In this document: positions 1-9,521 of the stretch, piece by piece | Layout of the letters: each line of letters begins with the position of its first letter | How positions within the stretch are numbered: the first letter of the stretch is position 1 | DNA from: Oscillospiraceae bacterium | Lineage (GTDB): Bacteria > Bacillota > Clostridia > Monoglobales > Monoglobaceae | NCBI GenBank assembly: GCA_015068655.1 | Contig: SVKC01000001.1 | Span: forward strand, 1-64,000 | Direction of reading: 5' to 3' | Length of the DNA stretch: 64,000 nucleotides | Notes under the pieces: generated by a model | Database searches by the model: none | What the model saw: only the letters and a program-made list of their open reading frames with translations | Told to the model about the DNA's origin: nothing | Made by a program: the position numbers and the translations under genes

Positions 1-742
1 CTTTCAAACCTTTTATTAAAGCAAGCTCCGGCTCATATACACTGTAATCATAAGTTCCGCTTACAGGATCGTATGCATCCCTACCGGAACTTGAATATGC
101 AAGTGATGTTATATCACTTTCTACCCACGCTCCCCACTTAACAGGGAACATTATACCGTACTGATTTTTGCTCTTATTGGTAAGCTTCTTTGCCGCCACA
201 CGCAATTCATCATAAGTTTTCGGTGGTTTTGCCTCTCCATTTTCGTCAACAATACCTGCAGCCTTGAACATATCCTTGTTATATATAAGACCTCTTGTCG
301 TGATACCGAATGGAAGAGCATATACTTTTCCTTTTACCTTATGTATATTTTCCTGCATATAAGGCTCATATTTAGCTATTGTTTCTTCCATGCCAGGCAG
401 TTGATCAAATGACAGTACCGCCTCTTTGTCTACAATATTTGTAGCATATCCTGCAAAGAACATTTCAGGAAGTTCACCTGACTGCAAAGCAATTTCAAGC
501 TGCTGATCATAACTTGAATCTGTCTTTGATTCCAACACCAATTTAACACCGAGGTCTTTTCCCTGTGAATCATTAAACTGCTTTACCTTTTCCTCCCAGA
601 ACGATTTTGAATGTCCTGAGTTCATCCACAATTTAACCTCTTTTGTGGAATCGCTTGCTGTCTGTTTGGAGCAAGCTCCAAAACTTAGCACCATTGCAGC
701 AGCAGAAAGTACTGCTATAATTTTTTTTGTTTTACTTTTCAT
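1..742 (-). CDS. ABC transporter extracellular sugar-binding lipoprotein (C-terminus cut by window edge)
   Basis: Open minus-strand frame from ATG at 742 to the window edge: MKSKTKKIIAVLSAAAMVLSFGACSKQTASDSTKEVKLWMNSGHSKSFWEEKV..., lipobox (SFGAC) and solute-binding-protein style sequence. Missing from ORF track because it is open-ended. Confidence 0.85.
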   Translation of the reverse strand, partial: MKSKTKKIIAVLSAAAMVLSFGACSKQTASDSTKEVKLWMNSGHSKSFWEEKVKQFNDSQGKDLGVKLVLESKTDSSYDQQLEIALQSGELPEMFFAGYATNIVDKEAVLSFDQLPGMEETIAKYEPYMQENIHKVKGKVYALPFGITTRGLIYNKDMFKAAGIVDENGEAKPPKTYDELRVAAKKLTNKSKNQYGIMFPVKWGAWVESDITSLAYSSSGRDAYDPVSGTYDYSVYEPELALIKGLK

Positions 743-922
743 ATTAAAAATCTCCCTTCTATTTAGTAGCTGCCTAAACATTACTATTACACATTTACAT
801 TATACCAAACAAACATATCAATGTCACGTTCAAAAATCCTAAACATGCTTTGTCCATCATTCTATTAAAAGATACAACCACAGAAATCCCCTTGTGTAGC
901 ATCCACACAAAAAGTGGGGCTG

Positions 923-1198
923 TTAAGGGTTGCCGCTATTACATCCAGCATAGCCTCTCGCAATAGCATCATCTCTTGTACAATTCATATAATCTTTATT
1001 ATGTTCGCTCATTTGTTTAACACTCCTGCAATCGGGATAGTGGAACTTTTTTGCGTTCTTATTTCCGATATACGATGTTTCAAGCGAAACATTTGTATCA
1101 GTTGTTGTTTCTTGTTTTTGTGGTGTTACAGCCGCAGAACTGCTGTAAGGAGCAGAACCGTCTTGCGCTTTACTTTCTCCTGTTGCATTTAAGTTCAT
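923..1198 (-). pseudogene. Fragment resembling the small Cys/His C-terminal module (YIGNKNxKKFHYPxCxSV) found on secreted nuclease/MBL-type proteins; no signal peptide, degenerate end
   Basis: 91-aa ORF with YIGNKNAKKFHYPDCRSVKQMSEHNKDYMNCTRDDAIARGYAGCNSGNP; low-complexity N-terminus with no secretion signal or catalytic domain. Confidence 0.4.
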
Positions 1199-1215
1199 GG
1201 CAGCCTACAAACCTT

Positions 1216-1240
1216 AATCCGACAGTTCTTAAGTCGGATT
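1216..1240 (+). terminator. Hairpin AATCCGAC...GTCGGATT followed by T-rich tract
   Basis: 8-bp perfect stem 1216-1223/1233-1240 followed by TTTATTATTT on + strand. Confidence 0.35.
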
Positions 1241-1262
1241 TTTATTATTTACAAAAGAAAAA

Positions 1263-1291
1263 CACTACCGTATAGGATAAGAACGGTAGTG
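1263..1291 (-). terminator. Rho-independent terminator downstream of ORF 1339-1725
   Basis: CACTACCGT ... ACGGTAGTG perfect 9-bp stem; minus-strand reading followed by TTTTTCTTTT. Confidence 0.6.
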
Positions 1292-1338
1292 CTTTCGAGA
1301 GAGAAAGTTATATTGAAAAAGTTTATATATGAACAAGC

Positions 1339-1725
1339 TTACTCCACGTAGTTAAATACCTTTTTAAGAGTAAGGCTTAGTTGCATATCGGAATCAGCCG
1401 GCGATTGAAGCAAGTGCCATACAAAGGCTAACCGATGCTTATCAACCCCGTTTATTTTACGATTTAGTGTAGGATAACTGTATGTCTTTAAGAGTTCATC
1501 AATTCCTGCATTTATCTTGTCAATATTTTTATAATCTTTCAATGCTGTAATCAGACAATACAATCCCTTTTCAAATTCATTATAAATAACACCACGACTA
1601 AAAATTCTTTTGCAAGACATCTGATTAAAGACATCTTTGCCGCCACCACCGCAGACCGACACATATTTATTCAATTTATGTTCAACAGCTGTATCATGCA
1701 TTAACACCTTCAAAAAAGGCATCAA
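1339..1725 (-). CDS. Hypothetical protein (128 aa)
   Basis: ORF with plausible amino-acid composition and a following terminator; no family recognised. Confidence 0.45.
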   Translation of the reverse strand: MMPFLKVLMHDTAVEHKLNKYVSVCGGGGKDVFNQMSCKRIFSRGVIYNEFEKGLYCLITALKDYKNIDKINAGIDELLKTYSYPTLNRKINGVDKHRLAFVWHLLQSPADSDMQLSLTLKKVFNYVE

Positions 1726-1963
1726 TTTTGATTTACCGCTTTATAAAAATTGTATCGAATGAGAATAAAAAATCAACAGAACCGTAAACTCTTAATCATA
1801 GAAACAGTGCAGTATGGCGGGTTTCTTTGGCATGAGCTTCAAGGTTGAAGCACTTGACTCAATTCAAAACAAACCAGCAAGTCGAGACACATTCTATATG
1901 GGAATGAAAAAAGAACGATAATATAACAATTATACTAACAAAAAATATTCTCCAAAAAGACAG

Positions 1964-1994
1964 AACCCCAGTCGGCAATGCACCGACTGGGGTT
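1964..1994 (-). terminator. Strong rho-independent terminator of the Gfo/Idh operon
   Basis: AACCCCAGTCGG-caatgca-CCGACTGGGGTT perfect 12-bp stem; minus-strand reading runs into CTGTCTTTTTGG. Confidence 0.7.
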
Positions 1995-2155
1995 GACTAT
2001 CGCTAATCACTTTCTAAAACTATTATGTTTTAACTTTGTTTGTTATTTTGCATCTCTTATTGACGTCACAAACTGCTGTTTTGTTTTTTAAGTATATGCG
2101 CCAATTCCGCCGTCTACAACAATCACGTCATATTTTTAACGTATAACGATTTCTA

Positions 2156-3244
2156 TCATTGGTTCTGCTCCAGCTCCTTGACGCTTATTTCTCTGCCAAG
2201 CTCTGCCGACTTGTAAAACATTTCTATTATACGTGATACATTGAGGGTTTCCTCAGGCTTGACTGTCAGTTCTGCCTCACCCTTCAATACTCTTCTCAGA
2301 TTATCTGCTATATACATATGTCCGGCAAAGGGTGTATCATAAAGACATTTTTCCGTTGTAATTGTCTCTTCACCGTTTTCATCAAAGAAAACCTTACACT
2401 CGGGAAGATATATTCCTCTTTTCTTGCCTATAAGCCGAATATCCGAGCTTTCCCGTATATTTGCCGCCCAGGCAACCTTGAACGCTACCTTTGCACCATT
2501 TTCAAAGGTAATCATACCACAGGAAAAGTCTTCAACATTCATTTCACCAGAGTCAAACTTGCGGGCATTGTCAACACTACCCGTCAAAGCACCGCTTCCT
2601 TTCAGCGAACCAATTTCACTTTTGTGATTCTGCATTGCCGTAGCCGTTACACTTTTTACTTTCGGATTTCCCATAAGCCACACCAAGGCATCAAGCATAT
2701 GCACACCAATATCCACAAAGGCACCACCGCAGCTTATTTCCTTCATATGAAAGGTCCCCCAAGTTGGTATACCGCGTCTGCGTATACGTGCAATCTCACC
2801 ATAATATATATCATCAATACAATTTTCGTCTATATATTTCTTTGCCGCCAATCTATCAGGAGTAAAGCGCATACTTTGACATGCCATAAGAAATTTATTG
2901 TTCTTTTTTGCACATTCAAACATTTCAATTGCATCAGTATATTTGAAAGCAAGAGGTTTTTCGCAAAGAACATTTGTTCCCATATTCAGCGCCATAAGCG
3001 TATATTCCTTGTGAAAACAATTAGGTACACATACCGAAACAATATCCGGTTTCAATTCCTCCAGCATTCGCTTTGCATCAGTATAGTATTTTGAAATCCC
3101 GTGCCTGTTTGCGGTATCCTTTGCCGTTTTTTCGTTTATATCACAAACACCGACAATTTCAAAATCCTCGCAGAAGTTTTTGTATGCAGGAATATGTGCG
3201 GAATTGGCAATCATACCACAGCTTATTATACAAACCTTGAACAC
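2156..3244 (-). CDS. Gfo/Idh/MocA family oxidoreductase
   Basis: Rossmann-type N-terminus, CEKPLAF (E-K-P) motif, GGAFVDIGVHMLDALVWLMG motif. Confidence 0.9.
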   Translation of the reverse strand: MFKVCIISCGMIANSAHIPAYKNFCEDFEIVGVCDINEKTAKDTANRHGISKYYTDAKRMLEELKPDIVSVCVPNCFHKEYTLMALNMGTNVLCEKPLAFKYTDAIEMFECAKKNNKFLMACQSMRFTPDRLAAKKYIDENCIDDIYYGEIARIRRRGIPTWGTFHMKEISCGGAFVDIGVHMLDALVWLMGNPKVKSVTATAMQNHKSEIGSLKGSGALTGSVDNARKFDSGEMNVEDFSCGMITFENGAKVAFKVAWAANIRESSDIRLIGKKRGIYLPECKVFFDENGEETITTEKCLYDTPFAGHMYIADNLRRVLKGEAELTVKPEETLNVSRIIEMFYKSAELGREISVKELEQNQ

Positions 3245-4017
3245 TACTCCACCTCCCTCAGAAAATCAAGAGTTTCACCATCATTTTTTGTAGCTATATA
3301 CTCAAGCCCTATGTATCCGTTGTATGGGAGCTTGCTGATTCCCTTCAATATCTCAACATAATCAACCTTTCCCGTTCCCGGCTCATGTCGTCCGGGTGCA
3401 TCTGCTACATGAAAATGTCCTATAAGAGAAATGTTTTCCCTTATTTCTTCCATATCAAAATCATCCATCATATTTTGATGGTACATATCATAAAGCATTT
3501 TTATATTCGGGCTGTTTATCTTTTTCAGGGTTTCAAGGAGTGGTGTTGCATAGGGCATAGAATACCCCACTCTGTCAATATTGTTAAGTGGCTCTATGAC
3601 CAGCGTTACATTATTTTCCTCTACTATCGGCTTTGCCGCGTTGAGGCATTTCAAAACATTTTCTTCGCTATACTCCTTATGCTCGCCTATTAAAACTATC
3701 ATAGCTTTTGCACCAAGCTTTTTGTATACAGGAATACTCTCGGAAAGAGCTCTTAAAAATTCTTCCTCCCGTCCGTCATTCAGAATACCTCTTGACAAAT
3801 CGTATGACAGTTTTTCATCGCTACTATCAATATTGAATACCGATACCTTCATTTCGCTGTTTATGATTTTTTCAATATCCTTGTCAGACCATTTCCAGAA
3901 TTCAATCGTGTCAATACCGCTTTTTTTTACTTCCCCAAAACGGTCATAAAAATCACAATATGAAAACATCATATCAATGCAAACACTTAGTTTCATAGCT
4001 TTCTTCTCCATATTCAT
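3244..4017 (-). CDS. Sugar phosphate isomerase/epimerase, hydroxypyruvate isomerase-like TIM barrel
   Basis: VIEPLNNIDRVGYSMPYATPLLETLKKINSPNIKMLYDMYHQ, IGHFHVADAPGRHEPGTGKVDY: typical AP-endonuclease family 2/Hyi motifs. Confidence 0.85.
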   Translation of the reverse strand: MNMEKKAMKLSVCIDMMFSYCDFYDRFGEVKKSGIDTIEFWKWSDKDIEKIINSEMKVSVFNIDSSDEKLSYDLSRGILNDGREEEFLRALSESIPVYKKLGAKAMIVLIGEHKEYSEENVLKCLNAAKPIVEENNVTLVIEPLNNIDRVGYSMPYATPLLETLKKINSPNIKMLYDMYHQNMMDDFDMEEIRENISLIGHFHVADAPGRHEPGTGKVDYVEILKGISKLPYNGYIGLEYIATKNDGETLDFLREVE

Positions 4018-5321
4018 TACAAATTCATATAATCATGTGCGTCAACATCATAGAACTTGCTCATATCATCATAATTATCCTTGAATTCATATGTTATCAT
4101 TTCCCAATCCTTTGGTGCACTACCAAGGTCGGGAATATCCATCAACTCTCCGCCCCTGAGTGCAGATTCATGAGCAATAAGTCCGGGAATCATATATCTT
4201 GCTGACTCCCATGCATTGTTGGGTGGCAGTTTTCCGCTCACAACCGCTCTAACGAAATCATCAACAAGGAACGGATGGCTGCTCATATGATTACCTTTAG
4301 TTATGTTTTGCAGTGTCTTGGGTAGTCTTTCTTTGTTCTGAATGGGTGCAAAGCCTGCTATATATTTTGTTGAAATTGGGTCTTTGGTCATATCTATTTT
4401 CCCATTTCTCAAATCCTCATTGTATTCATAAGTGTTTACCAGATGTCCCACGTTTTCAAGATAAGGCTCTTCACCGCTTGAAATTCCCCTCTGGAATGTA
4501 TGTGTTGTAACCGAACATTCATAAGCCCCCTTGTCGCCATACATACAAGTAATGTAAGATGAAGGCTTGTTTATACCTACACGGCGGAATTCATTTATAC
4601 GGGCCACGCCTCCACCCGACATCTGGAAAATGGCTGTTTCATTGCTGAAAGGATTGGACCAGTTGTTCTTGTCCTCGCCATAAATATTATCCGAATGATT
4701 GTCTCTGTAACCCATACATGATACTTTGAGAGCGCGTTCATCAATAGCTGAAAAAAGCATTGATATAGAATGTGTAGGATAAAACATAGGCGGTATACCC
4801 GCAACTCTCCGCCAATTTAATCCACCGGAACGTGAAAAATCACTGTACATTTCGCAAATGTCATGATAGTACTGGGATTCGCCATAAACAAACTTACCCA
4901 TATCACCGCTGCGGTATTTCTCACGGCAGTATATTGCACAAGGATAATAATAGCAAGTCTCCCCCATCATATAGATTAGCCTTGTCTTCTCTGCAATTTC
5001 CGTAATCTCCTGAATTTCCTCCAAAGTACAACCAATAGGAACAGCACTGAACACATTCTTGCCGGCTTTCATTGCCTCCACAGCCATAGGACCATGGAGC
5101 TGACGCTGAACAAATATTCCTATACTGTCCACATCAGGAGCCTCTTTCAAAAGCTCATCAAAGGACAAAAATCCTCTTTTGAGGTTGTGTCTCTCCATAC
5201 ATTTTCTTACTCGTTCTGCGTTCAAATCCGCAATAACTACCTCTTCAACATCTGGATGCATATTGAATAATCTGATAAAATCATCGGAAAAAGCTCCTGC
5301 ACCAACAATTCCTACTTTCAT
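4017..5321 (-). CDS. Gfo/Idh/MocA family oxidoreductase
   Basis: Start reassigned to MKVGIVGAGAFS (ATG 5321), preceded by TTGGAGGTTATG; the 33 extra N-terminal residues in the ORF track overlap the promoter. Confidence 0.85.
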   Translation of the reverse strand: MKVGIVGAGAFSDDFIRLFNMHPDVEEVVIADLNAERVRKCMERHNLKRGFLSFDELLKEAPDVDSIGIFVQRQLHGPMAVEAMKAGKNVFSAVPIGCTLEEIQEITEIAEKTRLIYMMGETCYYYPCAIYCREKYRSGDMGKFVYGESQYYHDICEMYSDFSRSGGLNWRRVAGIPPMFYPTHSISMLFSAIDERALKVSCMGYRDNHSDNIYGEDKNNWSNPFSNETAIFQMSGGGVARINEFRRVGINKPSSYITCMYGDKGAYECSVTTHTFQRGISSGEEPYLENVGHLVNTYEYNEDLRNGKIDMTKDPISTKYIAGFAPIQNKERLPKTLQNITKGNHMSSHPFLVDDFVRAVVSGKLPPNNAWESARYMIPGLIAHESALRGGELMDIPDLGSAPKDWEMITYEFKDNYDDMSKFYDVDAHDYMNL

Positions 5322-5349
5322 AACCCTTTCATAACCTCCAATAGTTTTT

Positions 5350-5369
5350 TTGTTATTATAACATAACAA
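5350..5369. promoter_or_regulatory. Palindromic putative operator TTGTTAT-tataac-ATAACAA in a divergent promoter region
   Basis: Perfect 7-bp inverted repeat; encloses a minus-strand TATAAT (plus 5355-5360) upstream of the 5321 start. Confidence 0.45.
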
Positions 5370-5383
5370 TATTGAAATTCCTA

Positions 5384-5412
5384 TTGATAAAATGATAATT
5401 TTATTGTATAAT
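5384..5412 (+). promoter_or_regulatory. Sigma-A-type promoter of AraC regulator: TTGATA-17-TATAAT
   Basis: TTGATA 5384-5389, TATAAT 5407-5412, 17-bp spacer, AAGGTGG ribosome-binding site and ATG 5436 downstream. Confidence 0.65.
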
Positions 5413-5435
5413 ATGCGCATAAGGTGGTGAAAAAA

Positions 5436-6245
5436 ATGAACAAACCCTTTAATATAAAATTTTCCGATTTGCCCGAAAACAAGCTTAACACTTTCGGAGT
5501 TTTCACAGGACAGGTTTCAGTACCCGACTATTATATCTGTCGCGAAAACGAAAGAATATACAGCCGTTTTTTCTATGTTCTTCAAGGCGAAATTGTATTC
5601 AATAAGGGAACGGATGACATGGTTTCTGCCCCCGCAGGCTCTGTGGTTTACCTTCCAAACAACATTACCTATCATTCGGAATGGCTTGCTCCCCAAGAGG
5701 GAAAGTATATCGCCTTTCACTTCACGCTGGACGATCTTTCTTTGAATCTTCCTCAGTATATCTGCATTGCCGTCAAGGACAAAAACGGTGTATATCTGGA
5801 AATGTTTCAAAACGCTTACGAAATATGGAAAAACGGTGCACCCGGATGCAAACTTGAACTTCTTTCAGAGTTGTACAAAATACTCAACACTATGTTTCTG
5901 GATTCTGTGCGCAGAGAGCTAAAAACCAAACACCATACCATCTATCACGGAATTATTTATCTGGAAAATCACTACCTTGATGAAATCAGCGTTCAGGAGC
6001 TTGCATCAATGTGTAATATAAGTGAAAGCACCTTTCGTCGTTTGTTTCGGGAATACAAAAAAATGTCACCTGTGACCTACAAAAACTATTTGAGAATAAG
6101 AAGAGCCAGAGAACTTCTGCTGACGGGCGAATATAATGTTACCGAAGCTGCCGAAGCCGTAAACCTTTCTGATTTGTGCTACTTCTGCAAGCTTTTCAAG
6201 CGTTTTCTAGGTTGCAGACCAAAGGAATTGCTTGAACATATATAG
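5436..6245 (+). CDS. AraC family transcriptional regulator
   Basis: Cupin-like N-terminus plus two C-terminal HTHs (ISVQELASMCNISESTFRRLFREYKKMSPVTYKNYLRIRRARELL...). ATG 5436 with AAGGTGG ribosome-binding site preferred over GTG 5424. Confidence 0.88.
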   Translation: MNKPFNIKFSDLPENKLNTFGVFTGQVSVPDYYICRENERIYSRFFYVLQGEIVFNKGTDDMVSAPAGSVVYLPNNITYHSEWLAPQEGKYIAFHFTLDDLSLNLPQYICIAVKDKNGVYLEMFQNAYEIWKNGAPGCKLELLSELYKILNTMFLDSVRRELKTKHHTIYHGIIYLENHYLDEISVQELASMCNISESTFRRLFREYKKMSPVTYKNYLRIRRARELLLTGEYNVTEAAEAVNLSDLCYFCKLFKRFLGCRPKELLEHI

Positions 6246-6250
6246 GCAGA

Positions 6251-6284
6251 AAAACACCGTCGCAGGAAGCTGCGGCGGTGTTTT
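6251..6284. terminator. Bidirectional rho-independent terminator
   Basis: AAAACACCGTCGCAG / CTGCGGCGGTGTTTT stem between convergent genes. Confidence 0.8.
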
Positions 6285-6297
6285 GATTATACTTGCG

Positions 6298-8172
6298 TTA
6301 TCCTTTTTTGAATTTGATTACACAAGCATCAAAGGGTTCAACCGATTCTTCATTTCCTTTGTATATTTTTTTCATCTTGTAGCCATCTTTCACCTTTAAG
6401 TCCAAGTTTTGTTTCTCCTCTGAGTGGTTGATAATAACCGCATAACAATCATCTTTCTCCCAATGATTTGTTATGCACAAGTATGGATTTTTTGATGTTA
6501 CGATATGGTCTTTTTTGCACGCCCTCAACAGCTCATCATAAATCAAATATGCTGAATCCGAAAATGCATCAAAACCATCCATCTTGTCTTTTTCCAAAGG
6601 AGCATTCAGGAAATATACCTTTCCTTTTCCGTAAGAATGAGCCGACAGAACAACATTTCCAACCTTGTCATAAGACAACACCTCTGCACCTGCCGCCCGT
6701 GTCTCGTACCTCCTGGAGGTTTTAACTTTGTAATCAACGCCCTTGAAGTTGAACTCTATCGTTTCGGGAGTGTTGGCAGAATCAACAATTTCCACGCCCA
6801 CAAAGTCCTTAAACCCCTGTATAAAAGCACTGTTGTTTGACATATAAAGTACAGCACCATTCTTCACCTTGTCACGAAGTTCATAGAACTTCAAAGTTGG
6901 ATAATCCCTTGCTATACAAGGCAAAATATAGGTTTCAGCATCAGGCAATTCATCATTGCAATAGGCAAATTTAATATTGATTTTTGCCTGCTTCGCCAGA
7001 ATATACGCAGAAAACGCAACTCCCCAGCTGTCCCATTGCTCATAACCGCAAGGAATAATACAAACCGCATCGATTATTGCCGAAGGAAGCCTGAAATCAA
7101 GAGACTTCAAGAACTTCGAAAAATCCTTCATTTTTTTCAGGTATGCCTTTGGCTTTCTGTCAGCAGAAATCATCCCCAGCTCAACCTCAAGCATCTGCCA
7201 CGTGTATGGCGGTGTTTTCAGCTCATTTTGTTCGTTTGCACACCACCACAGCAAGCCCATATTTCCGTTCGCCCAATTCGAATAGAGATTCACATTCATA
7301 TAATCCGCCGCAGTCTCATCATTACAGAGAGAGTTTCCCAAAGTTCCTATTTCCTCCACAAAACACGGCTTTTTTGAAAGATCCCCGTAATACCTTGTCT
7401 CCGCTGTGCCATGAAGGGTGGCACGTATAGATTTGAAATAATCGTTTGAGGAATGAGGATGAAAAAGAGTGTATGGATGGGTTGTCATTATGTCAAGATT
7501 TTCGGCATGTTCCTGCAAATTCCACGCCGTTTTTGTTCTGTCAGGTCCAAGACTTGCCATCCCCGAAATTACAGGTCTTGTGCTGTCCGCCGCCTTAATT
7601 GCATTTGTTATGATATAAGTCCAGTTTGTACTCACATCACAAGGCTCAACACCATCAACAAGCGGAATTTGCGACAAGCAGTTACATTCGTTACCCAGAT
7701 TCCACGCATATATATTTTCCTTTGCCTTGAATCTTGACACAAAGCCCTTGATGAATTTCTGTTCAAACATCAGCGCAACAGGGTCTGTAAACAAATTCTT
7801 GTCATTCAGTGCCTCCGGTATAAAAATTCTACCGCTCATCCAACCTGTTATCAGACCCACAATCAGCTTCATATTATATTCACGGCAAATATCGCAAAAC
7901 TTGTCAAACCTGTCCATCATATCAGTATCAAGATAATACGGATTGTCCGGTAGCTTGTCCTTGTTCACGCGGTATTCCTTGAACACCCCTGCCCAGCCGT
8001 ACATTTTCACCACCGGCTGAAAGTCTCTCCAAATTGGAAAAACACGCAAGTATTCAACACCGTTTTCCGACAATATAGCTAAATCCTCACGGATTGCGGC
8101 TTCGTCAAAATCTATCCACATCTCGGTTCCCGCATTGGATGCCCAGTAATTGCAGCCTAACATAAACTCCAT
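6298..8172 (-). CDS. GH5-like (beta-mannanase/cellulase superfamily) glycoside hydrolase
   Basis: TIM-barrel glycosidase features: GVEYLRVFPIW, YAWNLGNECN (acid/base NE), CFVEEIG (nucleophile-type E). Confidence 0.75.
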   Translation of the reverse strand: MEFMLGCNYWASNAGTEMWIDFDEAAIREDLAILSENGVEYLRVFPIWRDFQPVVKMYGWAGVFKEYRVNKDKLPDNPYYLDTDMMDRFDKFCDICREYNMKLIVGLITGWMSGRIFIPEALNDKNLFTDPVALMFEQKFIKGFVSRFKAKENIYAWNLGNECNCLSQIPLVDGVEPCDVSTNWTYIITNAIKAADSTRPVISGMASLGPDRTKTAWNLQEHAENLDIMTTHPYTLFHPHSSNDYFKSIRATLHGTAETRYYGDLSKKPCFVEEIGTLGNSLCNDETAADYMNVNLYSNWANGNMGLLWWCANEQNELKTPPYTWQMLEVELGMISADRKPKAYLKKMKDFSKFLKSLDFRLPSAIIDAVCIIPCGYEQWDSWGVAFSAYILAKQAKINIKFAYCNDELPDAETYILPCIARDYPTLKFYELRDKVKNGAVLYMSNNSAFIQGFKDFVGVEIVDSANTPETIEFNFKGVDYKVKTSRRYETRAAGAEVLSYDKVGNVVLSAHSYGKGKVYFLNAPLEKDKMDGFDAFSDSAYLIYDELLRACKKDHIVTSKNPYLCITNHWEKDDCYAVIINHSEEKQNLDLKVKDGYKMKKIYKGNEESVEPFDACVIKFKKG

Positions 8173-8195
8173 AAATAACTCCTCCTTTCAACCAC

Positions 8196-9500
8196 TTATT
8201 TCAGGAAAATCTCAATAACCGGCACAAGTGTGTTTGGTTTGAGTACAGGAATATTCATAACAACAGAACCACTGAGGTCTGTATCATACTGGTCAGTAAG
8301 ATACACAGCATCCTCTTCAGAATATAAGATTTCACTTGCATCATGCAGGAACTGTGCATAGTCAATCTTGCCCGCAAGTCCCGGAAGTTCAAGAAAACGG
8401 AAGGGATATTCGAACAGATGAACATAAAGTCTCTTTCCGTCCTCACTCTGTGTATATTTGCAACCGCTTGGAGCCTTGAATTCTGGTTCTGCCATTGTAC
8501 AACCATAGATTGAACGGCTATTGTACTTCATCCATTCGCCAAAAGCTTCAAGAGCTTCTGTTGCTCGATAGTCAAAATAACCTCTTGCCGTCGGTCCTAC
8601 ATTCAGCAGCAGATTTCCGCCGAGAGATACTGTGCTGACAAGCATACGGATAAGCATATCATGAGACTTCCACGAGGTTTCGTCTCTGCTGTAACCCCAC
8701 GAACCCGAAAAAGTCTGGCAGGCTTCCCACACAACAAGCTCGCCTGTTTCTCTGTGAGTTGGCCAAAATGTGGGCTGGAACTGTTCAGGTGTCCACAAAT
8801 CCTGTTCCAGATCCGCTCTATTATCAATTATGATACCGGGTTGAAGTTCTCTCACCCTTTTGATAACTTTTTCAGTCTGCCACACTTCTTTGCCCTTGCC
8901 CTGCCATTTTCCTTCACCGTCATAGGAGAAGTCAAACCACAAAATATCAATTTTTCCGTAATTGGTCATAAGCTCCTCTACCTGATTATAGAGATACTCC
9001 GAATATTTGGTTATATCTCGTGTTTTGTTCAGTTCTTCAGCATTTTCCGCTGTATTATACGGATGAAACTTGTCAATTGTAAAATCAGGATGATGCCAGT
9101 CAATCAGCGAGTAATAAAGCCCGACCTTCAACCCTTCAGCACGGAAAGCATCAACAAATTCTCTCACAAGGTCACGGCCAAATGGAGTGTTTGTTATTTT
9201 GTAATCCGTGTATGCCGAGTCAAACATACAAAACCCCTCATGATGCTTTGTTGTGAGAATTGCATACTTCATACCTGCTTTTTTCGCCTGACGTGCCCAA
9301 TCTTTTGCATCAAACATATCAGGGTTGAAATACTTTATGTACCGCTGATCATAATCCTCATCAGTCATATGCTCTCTGCCCTTTGTCCACTCATGACGTG
9401 CGCACATAGCATACATTCCGTAATGAATAAACATACCAAACCTGTCATGAACAAACCATGCTGTATCTCCAGGTGTTTTTCTTGTTACATAACTTGACAT
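8196..9500 (-). CDS. Alpha-L-fucosidase, GH29
   Basis: FGMFIHYGMYA, AKKAGMKYAILTTKHHEGFCMFDS, KIDILWFDFSYDGEGKW. Confidence 0.9.
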   Translation of the reverse strand: MSSYVTRKTPGDTAWFVHDRFGMFIHYGMYAMCARHEWTKGREHMTDEDYDQRYIKYFNPDMFDAKDWARQAKKAGMKYAILTTKHHEGFCMFDSAYTDYKITNTPFGRDLVREFVDAFRAEGLKVGLYYSLIDWHHPDFTIDKFHPYNTAENAEELNKTRDITKYSEYLYNQVEELMTNYGKIDILWFDFSYDGEGKWQGKGKEVWQTEKVIKRVRELQPGIIIDNRADLEQDLWTPEQFQPTFWPTHRETGELVVWEACQTFSGSWGYSRDETSWKSHDMLIRMLVSTVSLGGNLLLNVGPTARGYFDYRATEALEAFGEWMKYNSRSIYGCTMAEPEFKAPSGCKYTQSEDGKRLYVHLFEYPFRFLELPGLAGKIDYAQFLHDASEILYSEEDAVYLTDQYDTDLSGSVVMNIPVLKPNTLVPVIEIFLK

Positions 9501-9521
9501 AATAAATTCTTCCTTTCTATT

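Noticed and set aside
2318-3094. 258-aa plus-strand ORF antisense to Gfo/Idh gene
   Set aside because: Shadow frame of a convincing minus-strand gene; Cys/His/Ile-rich composition, no family motif.
5321-5420. 33-residue N-terminal extension of the Gfo/Idh protein (ORF-track start at 5420)
   Set aside because: Overlaps promoter/operator region; MKVGIVGAG start with GGAGG ribosome-binding site is the normal Rossmann start.
8661-9497. 278-aa plus-strand ORF antisense to GH29
   Set aside because: Antisense shadow of an intact alpha-fucosidase frame.
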